Origin: Coix lacryma-jobi var. lacryma-jobi
Taxonomy: Eukaryota > Streptophyta > Magnoliopsida > Poales > Poaceae
Length of the DNA: 64,000 nt
Direction of reading: 5' to 3'
Assembly: GCA_009763385.1 (NCBI GenBank)
Contig: VDCT01000284.1
Location: forward strand, 248,001 to 312,000
Below the pieces are notes generated by a model. It had not been told where the DNA came from. It saw only the letters and a program-made list of their open reading frames with translations, and searched no databases. This document shows positions 33,311-44,101 of this stretch, one piece after another. Position numbers and translations under genes: made by a program. Position 1 is the stretch's first letter, and the number at the start of each line of letters is the position of its first letter.

Positions 33311-35371
33311 TGCGGATACATGGGTGTATGCCGGGTTTCTGAGTGATGAGTGATTGTCAACTGGGATGATGCGCATGTTCTTTGGCTTGTGTTGTGCAGG
33401 TGTCGAGCACGGATACAGTGATCAAAGGCGAGGTGAAGGTCAAGTAGAGACGTGCCGTGCCGATGGACCGAGAGTGGCGAAGGGCGGACGTGAGGCTTGG
33501 ACTGAGGGACCAGAGGCCCGAGGATCAGCTGTGGTGGCTGGCAGCCTGTGACGACAACAAGTGAAGAAGTGCGGTCATGTGTTACCTGAGTCGTGGACTT
33601 GGGGACACGTGTCGGTGGACGGGGTCCATGGGAGGTGCATCCCATCTACGACGTCGGTTTGGTGGTAGAGCCAGGGAAAAACCATTTGGTGGATGGTTTC
33701 CAGGTTTGGGCCTCAAAACCTGGGTGCGGATGGTTTCCGAGTTTGGCCACAAAACTCGGACTGAGGATGGTTTCCAGGTTTGGGCCTCAAAACTTGGGCG
33801 CTGAGGGTTTGCTGAGTTTGGCCTCAAAACTCAGATGCTTGGTGGGCTGGTTTCCCGGTTTGGGCCTCAAAACCGAGGGTTGGCTAGAAAAGGCTGGTTT
33901 CCCGGTTTGGGCCACAAAACCGGGGGTGCAGAGCGAGGGCGGCACGTGGCGGCAATCGGGAGGTTGCGTCGAGGCAACGCTACGAGTTGTGCGAGCGTGG
34001 CCGTCGGATACAACTACCACCGAGTTGGTCCAGAATAACCCTAGGGTTTAGCTGGTTCGCTCTGTAAGTAGAGAGGGGTAGAGTAGGAATTAGAAATTAG
34101 GATAAGTAGAGGGAGACACCCTCCTCCCTTCCTATCTCAGTCATTTGCTCTTTGCTTCTAGGGTTTCCTGCTCTCCCAATCCCCTGCTGTAGCTAGCTGA
34201 GATCCGCAGAGAACCATACCTCTGTGTACTGGAGATTTTGAGGAAGTGAGGCCGTAACCTCACCGTTGTAGCATGTGGTAGCCACACGGTTGCAGATCGA
34301 TGTGTTGATTCGCGTTTTGATTCGTGTTCTTCGCGTTCTTCGTTTCTCCATGATTTTCCCGTCACTCGATCTCCCTCTCTACTGCGTCTTTGCGAAATCC
34401 GTTTGAATCAACTTGTTCGTATTTGAAAGGAGATCATTTCCATCGAAGGAATTCATCTATCTCCCTACGAGCAAGTAGATCGGGTTGATTTCATTTTCGT
34501 GGCGCTTTTTGGTTCATCCTCCTCCCCTTTTGATTTCCCGGTGATTGACTCGATTTGAGCGGACGATTTCTTGGGGATAGTCTTCTAACTACTCCGTGAT
34601 CATCCTCTCCAAGTTTGGGAACGTGGGATTTTGATTTGAATCGATTTGGGGAAGATTTGGGTGAAGGGCGATCAAAGTCGCCCTCCCTGAGTGACCGCGG
34701 ACAGTCCGCCACTCAGGGCGCGGACAGTCCGCGCATCGGGGCTGGTTCAGTCCAGCCGCGGCCAGTCCCTGCTGGTTTTGGCACGGGTCACCGGCGGACA
34801 GTCCGCCGTGCTAAAGCGCGGACAGTCCGGGACCGAGCAGGGGGATTTCAGCAGCAGTGTGTTTTTGCTGACTTGAACGGCGGACAGTCCGCCACTCGCC
34901 CGCGGACAGTCCGGCACTACCGCGGACAGTCCGGGACCGTACCGGCGGACAGTCCGGGATTTGGCTGTGTCTTCCGGTTTAGTGTGTTTGCTCTCCCGGC
35001 TTGTTTGCTTGGTTTCCGGACTTCTCGTTTGGCCCTAGAGTTGACTAAGGAACCTCTCTAGGTATCTTTGCTACTCGTTAGCATAGGTATTTAGGATTTT
35101 CTCGACGTAGCCGTCCATCTACGTTCGGGACTTGGTTTTTGGGGTGGTGTTCGAGCCGGAGCTTTTGGTGTTTGGTTTGCTATCTTCTTGTGGTGCCTCG
35201 CTGTGATCCTAGGGATCATCCACCCTCTTCCAAGGGTCGTGGGCATCACGGTTTCGCTCGCAGTTTCTCGGGGTTGATTTTGGGACATTTGGCCAAAGTT
35301 TCGAGAGAAATTTTTGAGCTCCCATTCACCCCCCCCTCTGGTCGCCTTGCTAGTGCTTTCTCGGTCCTTCA
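33311..35371 (+). repeat. 3' LTR of copy 2
   Basis: It matches the 5' LTR base for base over long stretches. Differences are concentrated in the dyad region (33650-33930), where the 5' LTR has several small deletions. It is followed by the AGAAA target duplication. Confidence 0.95.
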
Positions 35372-35959
35372 AGAAATCTTGCTACGGAAAAGAATAGTTC
35401 GACTTATCGGGCAGAACTTGTTGAGGAATTGATCCGCGCATCTCACCCATGTCAACAGGTGTCCAGAGTTGAAGAGGAACCACTGCTTCGCTTTTTCCAC
35501 TAATGAAAATGGAAAAAGACGAAGTCTAATGGCATCCTACGAAACTCCCTGCACATAAATTGTACTACATATCTCCAGAAAATTCCGGAGATGAGCATTG
35601 GCATCCTCGGAAGGTTTGCCATTAAATGCAATAGCTTGAGCCATACGTATTAGGTGAGGTTTATGCTCAAAATCTACATTACTAGTAGAAGGTAACACTG
35701 GAATGTGAGCAAGAGTAGGCATGGAATACTCACGGAGTGTTTTGGTCGACGTCGATGTTGATGACGATGTCGGCATTGGTGTTGATCGATCGGTGGAGCA
35801 GCTTGGTTCGTTAGTCACTTTTGACTGGGACTCTTGTCTTGACGAACTCCTCTCGCGAAACTCCAGGTTCTTCCTCGGAGGAGTGAGATTAGCTCTCGCT
35901 CTCCTAAGAATGGCCTCAGGATCTTCTTGATAGTCGCTCGAAAGATTGAATCCGGCCAT
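35372..35959 (-). pseudogene. gag: gag N-terminal part of Athila-like element A
   Basis: The start ATG is at 35957-35959 on the minus strand, in the context GCCATGGCC. The first about 140 codons match element B almost exactly (opening MAGFNLSSDYQEDPEA). A CAG-to-TAG change at 35537-35539 stops the frame; element B reads Gln there. Sequence continues without a break to the Sirevirus insertion and resumes at 23677. Gag here is of the Athila type, with a basic Ser-rich N-terminus before the conserved retrotransposon gag domain. Confidence 0.9.
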
Positions 35960-36061
35960 GGCTACTTGAACGATCACAAACAACGAACAATATATATACC
36001 CGCTAGAACTACGGGGGTTAATTCAATAGAAATTGCAAAGAATTAATTCTAGCCAATTGCT

Positions 36062-36152
36062 TCCCCGGCAACGGCGCCAGAAATGCTTGTTAACACTTGC
36101 TAACGTCGTTACTAGGAGTAGACTATGGAATCTATCCCCGGCAACGGCGCCA
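36062..36152 (-). other. Tandem pair of tRNA-Asp primer-binding sites, element A
   Basis: The minus strand reads TGGCGCCGTTGCCGGGGA twice, at 36152-36135 (next to the LTR) and 36079-36062. The two are 73 bp apart and each is preceded by an AACAAGC-type LTR-like end. TGGCGCCGTTGCCGGGGA is complementary to the 3' end of tRNA-Asp, the primer known for Athila/Tat elements. Confidence 0.85.
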
Positions 36153-36160
36153 GAAAGGCT

Positions 36161-37642
36161 TGTTGGTACTTCTTAATGTAAGAAGTATAACTAACTATTC
36201 GTATGACTATTGGTAAATTCCGCAAGCGCACAGAATAAGTCAATTGTAGCACTTCACCCGGGAATAACCGAGTATCGTATTTATTTCCACAGGGAAGCTA
36301 CTATGGCAGAACTAACACTAGGACTGCTATGAACAACTAGTGATTCTAGCAAGGTTGATCGAAATGTATGAATGGGGGTTGATTTCTACTACAACTAAAA
36401 TAAAAAGAAAGAAAGACTAACTACTACTAAACTAAATCGGCGGGGTCTGGCCGATGAACACATGTTTTCCTACACACTTACGAACACAACTAACTTAGCA
36501 ATAAAGATTTTATCTAGTTCTTCGAACCGTACACACCCTCTGGACTATTTACCTCAGACGTGCACAACGAGGTTTATGATTTAAAAACTAACCCAACTAC
36601 GTGGTGGAATTCAAGGCTCCCAGGGCTGTCACCACCTGTTTGCTACCACAGCTATCCGGGGGGCTAGCCACAAACTAAGGTATAATTAGTCTAAGCACTA
36701 CGCTTACACTAATATATACTACTCTAATCTTGCGTCCAAAACTAGAGCACTGATTACTCAGCGAAGAACCCAAACTAGATACAAACTAAATACTAAGTTA
36801 TCTATGATCGAAAGCACTCACCAAGAACAATAAGTAAAGAACTTAAAGTAAATGCTGAAAGTAGAAGAACACTAAGATAAATGAAGAAAGACTTGGAATT
36901 ATACCAGAGACTCTGGAAGATCCTCTATTACAACTCCAACTCTTCTCTTCTACACTCTCGCTCTCACTCTAAGTCTCTCAACTAGAGTGTTACTTCACTA
37001 GAGCTTCGCTTACAAGAGAGTGGGACTAATGAGGTGAGGTCTGAGTACAAATGAGCTCGGGGGGTCCTATTTATAGCCTAAGGGACCTAGGGTTAGGTCA
37101 GGGGGGTGAGTGAGGTGGCGGGCGCCAGCCCTAGGTGGCGGCCGCCAGGCCCCTGACCGTTGGATCCACCGTCATTGCTTCAACGGCATCCAGGAGCTCC
37201 AGGGAGGCGGTTCCAAGGTCGGTTGTATGTCCAAATAACCGTCACATGTGCAATTAGGTCATGATCCACGTGACATCTCTTCTTAGCCCTTGGATGCAAC
37301 GAACTAAGTGATCAGTGGCTGCAAATGAGTGTGACACACCTCCACTGGATTAGTGACGTGGCAGGGGAGGAGTTTGGGCCTCACTCCCCTGGCGGCCGCC
37401 AGCTAGGGGTGGCAGGCGCCACCCCACCTTGGCCCAAAGTGAGCCCAGGTGAGTGTGCTTGCCTCCTGGTGGGTCCTCTTGGTCATTTTGCTCAAAAACC
37501 CTGCAATTACCTACATTCAAATAAAACTCAAGGACAAGTGGAAATCGTTAGTTTATAAAAGGTTTTTGGTTGATTTTAAGTCCTTGTGTTGCGTTATATG
37601 ACCTTGTTGATGCTAAGAATATAACACTTAGTGAGCATCAAC
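36161..37642 (-). repeat. Central LTR of the Athila-like tandem (3' LTR of B and 5' LTR of A)
   Basis: It matches 44102-45588 along its length with scattered substitutions. On the minus strand it follows the purine-rich GGAGGAGCTC of element B and precedes the PBS and gag of element A, so one LTR serves both. The outer base is C where the 5' LTR has T (CGTTGATGC against TGTTGATGC). If the distal PBS is taken as the true one, the LTR extends to 36088. It contains GGCGGGCGCC and GGCGGCCGCC palindromes near 37115-37150 and 37380-37420. Confidence 0.85.
37068..37075 (-). promoter_or_regulatory. TATA box in central Athila-like LTR
   Basis: TATAAATA on the minus strand, in GC-rich surroundings, followed by AGGACC. 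It is conserved in the 5' LTR. Confidence 0.65.
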
Positions 37643-38738
37643 GAGCTCCTCCAAGCTTACCTCTTACTCGTCCTCGAGCAAGCATGGACTTGAATCTTGG
37701 AAACTCTGTGTTTTTGTTGTGTATGCCCATATTATTTTCATCACCATGGAATTGCTAGCCTTCCCTGCGCTCAAGATTAGAACAAAAGACTAGCAAGAAA
37801 GAAGGTTTGTCTTTTCCTTGCCTATTTTGCTAATCAAGATATGTGGAGTTTTTGCAAGTTTTATTTAAAAGAAAGCATGCTTAGTAACTTCTGTGGCTCA
37901 CTCAATCACTAGGACTTTATGTGGGGTGTAATGGGTAGGATAAAATGAGCATGCAATGCTAGCATAATTTTGCTAAGTTAGACAAATGGAGCAAAGGAGC
38001 AACAAGTCATAGGTTCAGACCAGGAATGTGCAAGTGTGTGGTATTTATTGTGGCTAATACTTTCATGGCACTTCTCCTTCTTATCTCATTTGTGGGATCA
38101 TGGCTATGAATGAGAGCACTTGCTCTTTTGAATATTCTTTTCTTTCTAGAGCACTTGCTCTTTTTTTCTTTTTTTTAGAGCACTTGCTCTTTTTTTTTAA
38201 ATGCTATAGCCATGTCCCTGAGATTTTATTATGGAGCATGATATTTTGCCATGTAGTATTTCTAACAATGAATGGAAATAAAGGCATGTTGTGTGCGTAT
38301 TCTCAGTGTAAGAATAGCACTATATAGGTGGGTGCAAGTGAATTCCTTGGTCTAAAAATATGATAAGTTTCTCTACCATGTCTATCAACAAAGGTCTAAC
38401 TAGCTCAACACTAACATGCAGCAAGTGAAAGCTCCTACTCTAAGAGTAAAAATTATTTGGCTTTGGTAGGACTTTCTTTGCCACAGAAGTACTTAGAGCA
38501 AGTTTTTAAATTCATCATTTTTTTTCAAAATAACTACTCCACAAACTTGACTTGCTCAAGTCAAAGTAGAAACTTACTTCCCCTTTACTTAGTCTAATGC
38601 TCATGTCTCAAGTTTAGTTCTAACATACGTTCTCCCATGATAACTCTAATGCATGACATACATTATTTTTATTCATTAAAAAGACTTATGATGAGAGCGT
38701 TTCATTTATTGCTATTTATTTATTATTATTATTATTAT
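37643..38738 (-). other. Non-coding 3' tail of element B
   Basis: AT-rich, with no credible ORF on the minus strand. Next to the LTR the minus strand reads CTTGGAGGAGCTC, the likely polypurine tract. AGAGCACTTGCTCT occurs three times (38113, 38148, 38177) next to T runs. Confidence 0.65.
38113..38190. repeat. Three copies of near-palindrome AGAGCACTTGCTCT
   Basis: The copies start at 38113, 38148 and 38177 and are identical over 14 bases; the arms AGAGCA and TGCTCT pair. Two copies are followed by T8-T9 runs. Significance unknown. Confidence 0.7.
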
Positions 38739-39115
38739 GGGTAATTATTCGGTACTCCTAGGGAGTAGTTACTCCCACGTGGTATATCTCTAGATTTATG
38801 ATGTATATAGTCTAACGAAGTATATGTACGCGGAGTATATAATCATACTAAAATATTTACAGCAATATTTATGTTGAGTATGTATGTATACATAGAGTAT
38901 ATGGTTATACTTATTTTATATAGTACTGTGATGATATTTATAGTAATATATTAAAAAATATAGGCTATGTTAAAAAAATTTCAGGTAGTAAGATTTCGAG
39001 TATCTTAAAATAAGTATGTAAACATACTCAAGGTGATAAATGAGTATACATCCATACACAATGTTGATTATTGAACATGGGAGTAACTACTCCCGGGAGT
39101 ATATAAAATTTACCC
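38739..39115. mobile_element. MITE, 377 bp, with terminal inverted repeats of about 37 bp
   Basis: The left end is GGGTAATTATTCGGTACTCC and the right end, reverse-complemented, is GGGTAAATTTTATATACTCC. Both continue into GGGAGTAGTTACTCCC. The interior is AT-rich with GAGTATAT motifs and no ORF. It lies in a TAT/TTA microsatellite-like target, so a 2-3 bp duplication (TA or TAT) cannot be fixed. The superfamily is undetermined; a short TA-containing target would fit Stowaway- or Tourist-like elements. Confidence 0.75.
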
Positions 39116-39145
39116 TATTATTATTATTATATATATATATATATT
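39116..39145. repeat. (TTA)n / (AT)n microsatellite
   Basis: TATTATTATTATT followed by (AT)9, with a related TTATTATT run on the other side of the MITE at 38718-38736. Confidence 0.85.
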
Positions 39146-39147
39146 AC

Positions 39148-40807
39148 TTAATTAAGCTGCAAATTAACTAAGATAAAACTCAAATTTAAATTACTGAAAT
39201 TTAAAAAAATGACAATAATAAAGACGGTTGTGATACTTACCTCTTTGACGGGGGTCCTCCCCCAAGCTGGCTGTTCGCGTGGTTGGGTTACATCCATCCA
39301 TGACGACAGTACATCTCGTCCTAGTTCTGCTGGTTTCGGCAGTATCCACTCGTCCTGATGAAAGGACGAATGGCGAGCGGCCTGTGGTGAGATTCCTCCA
39401 GGGAAGAACTCATCACCACGGCCAGTGTATCGGGTGGATCCTCCCAAAGAGTGAGATGAACTCTCCAACTGAGATGAGTGAAGGGACGCCTCATGGTCGT
39501 ATCCCCACTGCGGATGTTGCGGTTGCTGCCAGTTCGACCCCCCTGCTTGGTGCGAGCCAGGGGTGTCAAATGACCATAGAGTGCTGCTCCTCCATACTGC
39601 TCTGCATGAAAAGGGTAAAACTCTTGTGTCGCTGCTGCGGCTCTTGCTGCCTCTTCTGCTGCACGGGTCTGCGCTCACGTCCTCCTCCTGGGAACCTGCA
39701 TGATGTTCTCTCGAGCCAACCTGCGGTTTCGTTCTGCCTCAGTTTCCAGGGCCAAAAGTAACGTTGGTGCATTCACCAACCAAAGTGACATGTCAGGAAG
39801 AGCGATTTTATTCACATAATCTTGGTAGATCATGTGAATCTCACCGGTCTCCTGGTTCTTATGCAAGAGGTGTCCTTGCGAGAAGTGTTCCATGGTCAAA
39901 AGGTCTCGGTCACCAGGAATGTAAGAGTATACAGCGGTGTTTAGCAGACCCATGTTTAAAGCCAGTCTAGTTATCCATGATGTCATTTCGATATTTCCAG
40001 TGCGTTGATCAAATTTAGACCAGTAGTCTGCCATGGCTTTGGCGGGTGATACTTTTATGTGGTTTACTAGAGCATAAAGCAATAGCATTTCGGGCTTTTT
40101 AATTGGTCTTAAGTCAGGCCTTGGAAAGAGTGTGATCCTAATATATTTGTGAAAAAAACTGAGCGTGGGGTTGTGGATATTACTTGTACGGGGCAAGCCA
40201 GGGTTTCTGTTCCCAGCAATACTTTTCCAAAATTCATTTCTATTGAATCCCGTACAGGCAGATTCCAAGCTCAGCAAGCATGAATCATCAAAGTTTAAAT
40301 TCTTGCTGAACTGCTTCCATGTTAAAGCATGTTCTTCATTAAAAAGCCGAAATTTTATGTGATTAGCAGATATTTGCATTGTGGCCAGAAATTCCATTGT
40401 GAGGGGAAAGATTCCCTCTTCATTAACTTTCCATGCATCTTCCCATCCCAAGGTTCGAAAAATATAGAGAAACTCATTGTCCATACCAGTGCGACTTAGC
40501 AAGTCGTCGTCGATGTGGCGGGTGTGAATGAACTCCCTCTCACTGAGGATGTTCCGGGCCTGCCGTTCCCGATCACTCTGCCAGATGATAAAACATCGAC
40601 GGAATTCAGGACGTGGATGGTTGGTCCGGCCTGGTGTGTGGGCGGAGAGTTCCGATCCACCGACATTTCGTTGGTGGATGGAGTACCCCTCCCGGCACTC
40701 TCCTCATCACTCCCAGCAAAGTGAATGTGAGTGTTTGCCCTCGACGAACTTCCCTCACCCTTACTCTTCTTCTTCTTGCCGGTGAAGAAGTTCTTGAGAG
40801 GGCCCAT
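39148..40807 (-). pseudogene. Athila ORF1-like protein, degenerate
   Basis: The likely start is ATG at 40805-40807, giving a Lys-rich N-terminus (MGPLKNFF, then KKKKSK) and a Ser/Pro-rich linker. The frame shifts near 40570. The main conserved domain (about 40550-39700) has features I associate with plant Athila ORF1 proteins: a TGMDNEF and LGWEDAW region, then LTMEFLATM, FRLF and LTWKQF. A TGA lies at 39675-39677. A later frameshift near 39555 leads to a Gln/His/Ser-rich tail ending at 39148. Function unknown. It sits where RT and integrase would be expected after protease. Assignment is from memory of the family pattern only. Confidence 0.6.
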
Positions 40808-41681
40808 GACCTCCTCGCTAGTGCTCGAGGTGGCTGGGTTTTTTGTGTGTTTTGAGTGAGGTGTAGGAGCTTGCATGGGGTGCGGGTAGTGTTTATAGGC
40901 TGAGGATGGAAGGGGGAAGGCTGAAAGCTTCACCCACCTGGCGGGCGCCACCCCTAATTGCCCATTTCTGTCTGCAACCAACACATGAGGCTTCCCACGT
41001 AATGTCCACTGAAATTCTAAGTGGGGAATAAAGTGGTAGTGTCGGTGCAAAGTGCAAAGAGTGTAACCTCCTAAATGGAGTAAGTGGGCTGAAAATTTCA
41101 AAGACCACTTCTTCATCCTGGTCATACTTTATACCAAGGATGGTGGGAAACTTACTCGGGTGCAGCTTCGTACAGAAATGTGGAAATTGAGGTGGCGGGC
41201 GCCAGGAAAAAGTGGCGGGCGCCACCCCTTTATGGGTAATTCCCACTCAAAGCCACTCCTTCTTTCACTTGGTGCTCTCCTCATCACTCCTCACCAGAAT
41301 TTTTGAGTGGAGAAGAGGCCAAAAGATGGAGTGTAGTTGAAGAGAGAGGAGGAGCCATGGGAGTGAATGAGTGCATTGAAAAGGGCAAAGGCATGGGTCT
41401 CTCCTGGTGTTATTTGAGCCTATGAGCTAGGGATGATAGTCTACTTGATTGGCTAAGTGAAAAAAGGGCCTATAGGGTGGCCGGCGCCAGCATGGGGTGG
41501 CGGGCGCCACCCCTAAGGCTGCCCTAAGCCCCCTAGGCTTCGCCTAATCTCCCTACTAAGCATCTATTTTGTAGAAAATTAATTTGCTTAAGTAAAAACG
41601 AAAATTTAAATGGGGGATAAAGACTTACCTTAGCCTAACTTACCTTGGTTAGCCGCTTTGGATTCCCGATTAGTGTCGCCT
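40808..41681 (-). other. Non-coding stretch with GGCGGGCGCCACCCCT repeats
   Basis: It lies between the ORF1-like pseudogene and the protease. GGCGGGCGCCACCCCT or close forms occur at about 40940, 41193, 41214, 41478 and 41500; the same motif occurs in the LTRs. Two overlapping open stretches on the minus strand (41246-40893, 41125-40496) show no family features. No RT motif is visible. Confidence 0.6.
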
Positions 41682-42022
41682 TCACAGTGGTTGTGGCTGA
41701 ATATTTCCTTCACTGGCTTTGTTTGGCGGAGTGTCGGCACCGATGAACTTTGATGACGGGTGTTTTTCCGGTCGCGGTGTGAACTGGAATTTCTCCTCCT
41801 TTCCACTGATGTGGAGCTGAATTTCTCCAGCTCCTACATCAATGGTGCCTTTTGCAGTGCTAAAAAATGGACGTCCCAAGATCAATGGCGTCCGGTGGTC
41901 GGGATTAATATCCAGAACCACAAAATCCACTAGAACAAAGAGATTCCGGATTTTCACCGGAATATTCTCTGCTATTCCCGTGGGATATCGGAGCGATTGA
42001 TCGGCTAGCTGCAGACACATAG
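41682..42022 (-). pseudogene. Protease C-terminal half, element B
   Basis: About 110 codons in a frame shifted by one base from gag. They contain the Athila-type protease blocks YPTGIAENIPVKI, FVVLDI and TPLILGRPF, the last being the conserved flap/ILG region of retropepsins. The active-site Asp is in the preceding frame (DLGAS), so a single-base frameshift near 42030 separates the two halves. The reading ends at 41682 with no extension into RT. Confidence 0.8.
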
Positions 42023-43900
42023 AAGTAGGGACAAGGTATGATGATTTAATTTATCATTTATTACCTTGGGCATGACGCTGACGCTTGCTCCCAGATCACA
42101 GAGTGCATGCTCGAAGTGCTGCTCTCCAATTGAACACGCGATCGTTGGGTTTCCTGGGTCCTTCTTCTTTTCTGGGAGTTGGTTTAAAATGACCGTACTG
42201 CAATCTTCGGTCAATTTAACCACATCCCTACTTGGAATTGGTTTCTTCTTATTGAGCATGTCTCTCAAATATTTTGCATAAGTTAGAACCTGCATAGAGT
42301 CAATAAATGGCACATGTATATATAATTTTTGAATTACCTCGACGAATTTCTTGAATTGGTCGTCTTCCATCGGATTTCTGTTTCGATCTGGAAAAGGTAA
42401 TACATGTGTATCATAAAATTCATGAGGAGCAGTTCGTACCTTGGATGAAGGTTCAGCTGGCGTCTCCTCTTCTTCGTCTTTTTCAACATTAACAATATTT
42501 TTCTTTGCAGCAGAATTACTACTAGGAACTAAATTAGGATGAGGTGGATCACGAGTGGATTTACCACCTCTCGTGGTTACAGCTTTTAATTCCTCATAGT
42601 ATTTAATTTGAGATTTAATGTTATCTACTTTTTGCTCTAATCTCTTATTAAAATTAATTTGTTCCTTAAATGCTTCAGAAAAATCTTTCAGTTTAGCATA
42701 AATTCCTTCTAACATTTTATCATGTTCAATTAATTTATTATTTATGCTATCATTAATTCTACCTTGATTAGAAACTAATTTTCCAATAGGAGAATTAAAT
42801 ACGGAGGTTTGAGGCATACCTTTATTATTCCATTGTTGGATCATTGGAATTGGAGGTTCTCTGTAGCCACCATTATTAAGAAGGGATTTTGCATCCTCTT
42901 TCTTAATTTCTCCTTGACCTTCACTTGACAAAGCGGCTCTTTGCTTGGCGTAGTACTCCATTGCAGCACGATCTCTCTTCTCATTTATTCTTTGCTCTAG
43001 CAATTTTACCAAAGTTTGCAGGGTAACAGAATAAACTTGCTTAATTTCAGACATACCTCTAGCACGTTTTTCTGTCCATCCTTGATTTGCCACCATTGTC
43101 TCGATCAGTTTGGTTGCCTTCTCTACAGTGAGAGAGAGGTATGCACCTCCGACGGCAGCATCAATGTGTTGTCGAGATTCTTGCTGGAGTCCATGGAAGA
43201 AGCTCTGGATCAAGTACCAGTCTTGCATACCATGGCGGGGACAGTCTTCAACATACTCTTGTAGTCTCTCCCAAGCTTCAGTGATTGTTTCTTCGTCTCC
43301 CTGTCCAAAGTTAGAAATCTTGCTACGAAAAAGAATAGTTCGACTTATCGGGCAGAACTTGTTGAGGAATTGATCCGCGCATCTCACCCATGTCAGCAGG
43401 TGTCCAGAGTTGAAGAGGAACCACTGCTTCGCTTTTTCCACTAATGAAAATGGAAAAAGACGAAGTCTAATGGCATCCTGCGAAACTCCCTGCACAGAAA
43501 TTGTACTACATATCTCCAGAAAATTCCTGAGATGAGCATTGGCATCCTCGGAAGGTTTGCCATTAAATGCAATAGCTTGAGCCATACGTATTAGGTGAGG
43601 ATTATGCTCAAAATCTACATTACTAGTAGAAGGTAACACTGGAATGTGAGCAAGAGTAGGCATGGAATACTCACGGAGTGTTTTGGTCGACGTCGATGTT
43701 GATGACGATGTCGGCGTTGGTGTTGATCGATCGGTGGAGCAGCTTGGTTCGTTAGTCACTTTTGACTGGGATTCTTGTCTTGACGAACTCCTCTCGCGAA
43801 ACTCCAGGTTCTTCCTCGGAGGAGTGAGATTAGCTCTCGCTCTCCTAAGAATGGCTTCAGGATCTTCTTGATAGTCGCTCGAAAGATTGAATCCGGCCAT
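42005..43900 (-). CDS. gag: Gag with protease N-terminus, Athila-like element B
   Basis: I take ATG 43898-43900 (context GCCATGGCC) as start, 631 codons. Order: basic, Ser/Thr-rich N-terminus (1-75); retrotransposon gag domain (about 90-260, with RLFPFSLVEKAKQW and the HLLTW and ESRQHIDAA blocks); a helical, Lys/Glu-rich part (270-440); a linker; then the start of a retropepsin, with CDLGASVSVMP near residue 610 (the DLGAS form known in Athila). The frame then shifts and stops at 42005. Gag itself is intact and could be made; protease is not. There is no CCHC knuckle. The copy in element A is collinear. Confidence 0.88.
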   Translation of the reverse strand: MAGFNLSSDYQEDPEAILRRARANLTPPRKNLEFRERSSSRQESQSKVTNEPSCSTDRSTPTPTSSSTSTSTKTLREYSMPTLAHIPVLPSTSNVDFEHNPHLIRMAQAIAFNGKPSEDANAHLRNFLEICSTISVQGVSQDAIRLRLFPFSLVEKAKQWFLFNSGHLLTWVRCADQFLNKFCPISRTILFRSKISNFGQGDEETITEAWERLQEYVEDCPRHGMQDWYLIQSFFHGLQQESRQHIDAAVGGAYLSLTVEKATKLIETMVANQGWTEKRARGMSEIKQVYSVTLQTLVKLLEQRINEKRDRAAMEYYAKQRAALSSEGQGEIKKEDAKSLLNNGGYREPPIPMIQQWNNKGMPQTSVFNSPIGKLVSNQGRINDSINNKLIEHDKMLEGIYAKLKDFSEAFKEQINFNKRLEQKVDNIKSQIKYYEELKAVTTRGGKSTRDPPHPNLVPSSNSAAKKNIVNVEKDEEEETPAEPSSKVRTAPHEFYDTHVLPFPDRNRNPMEDDQFKKFVEVIQKLYIHVPFIDSMQVLTYAKYLRDMLNKKKPIPSRDVVKLTEDCSTVILNQLPEKKKDPGNPTIACSIGEQHFEHALCDLGASVSVMPKVINDKLNHHTLSLLLCVCS

Positions 43901-44002
43901 GGCTACTTGAACGATCACAAACAACGAACAATATATATACCCGCTAGAACTACGGGGGTTAAATCAATAGAAATCGCAAAGAATTAATTCTAGCCAATTG
44001 CT

Positions 44003-44093
44003 TCCCCGGCAACGACGCCAAAAATGCTTGTTAACACTTGCTAACGTCGTTACTAGGAGTAGACTATGGAATCTATCCCCGGCAACGGCGCCA
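44003..44093 (-). other. Tandem pair of tRNA-Asp primer-binding sites, element B
   Basis: The LTR-proximal site (44093-44076) is a perfect TGGCGCCGTTGCCGGGGA. The distal site (44020-44003) has decayed to TGGCGTCGTTGCCGGGGA. The 73-bp spacing is the same as in element A. Confidence 0.85.
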
Positions 44094-44101
44094 GAAAGGC
44101 T

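Larger units (their letters stand above)
23678..35371 (+). mobile_element. Sirevirus-type Copia retrotransposon, copy 2, structurally complete, TSD AGAAA
   Basis: It has two nearly identical LTRs (23678-25751 and 33311-35371) and target duplications AGAAA at 23673-23677 and 35372-35376. The target is gag of the Athila-like element, whose sequence rejoins across the insertion to match element B. The structure is complete at about 11.7 kb. The coding region has few lesions: one 1-bp loss and two stops in gag, and three in-frame stops with no frameshift in pol. It is probably the youngest large insertion here and is defective as it stands. Confidence 0.95.

Noticed and set aside
36062..36152. 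tRNA-Asp-like sequence considered as a tRNA gene
   Set aside because: Only the 18-base 3' end complement is present; there are no A or B boxes or cloverleaf. It is a primer-binding site.
38100..38327. Plus-strand frame with a Phe-rich stretch that looks like a membrane segment
   Set aside because: The Phe run comes from T8-T9 tracts beside the AGAGCACTTGCTCT copies in non-coding DNA.
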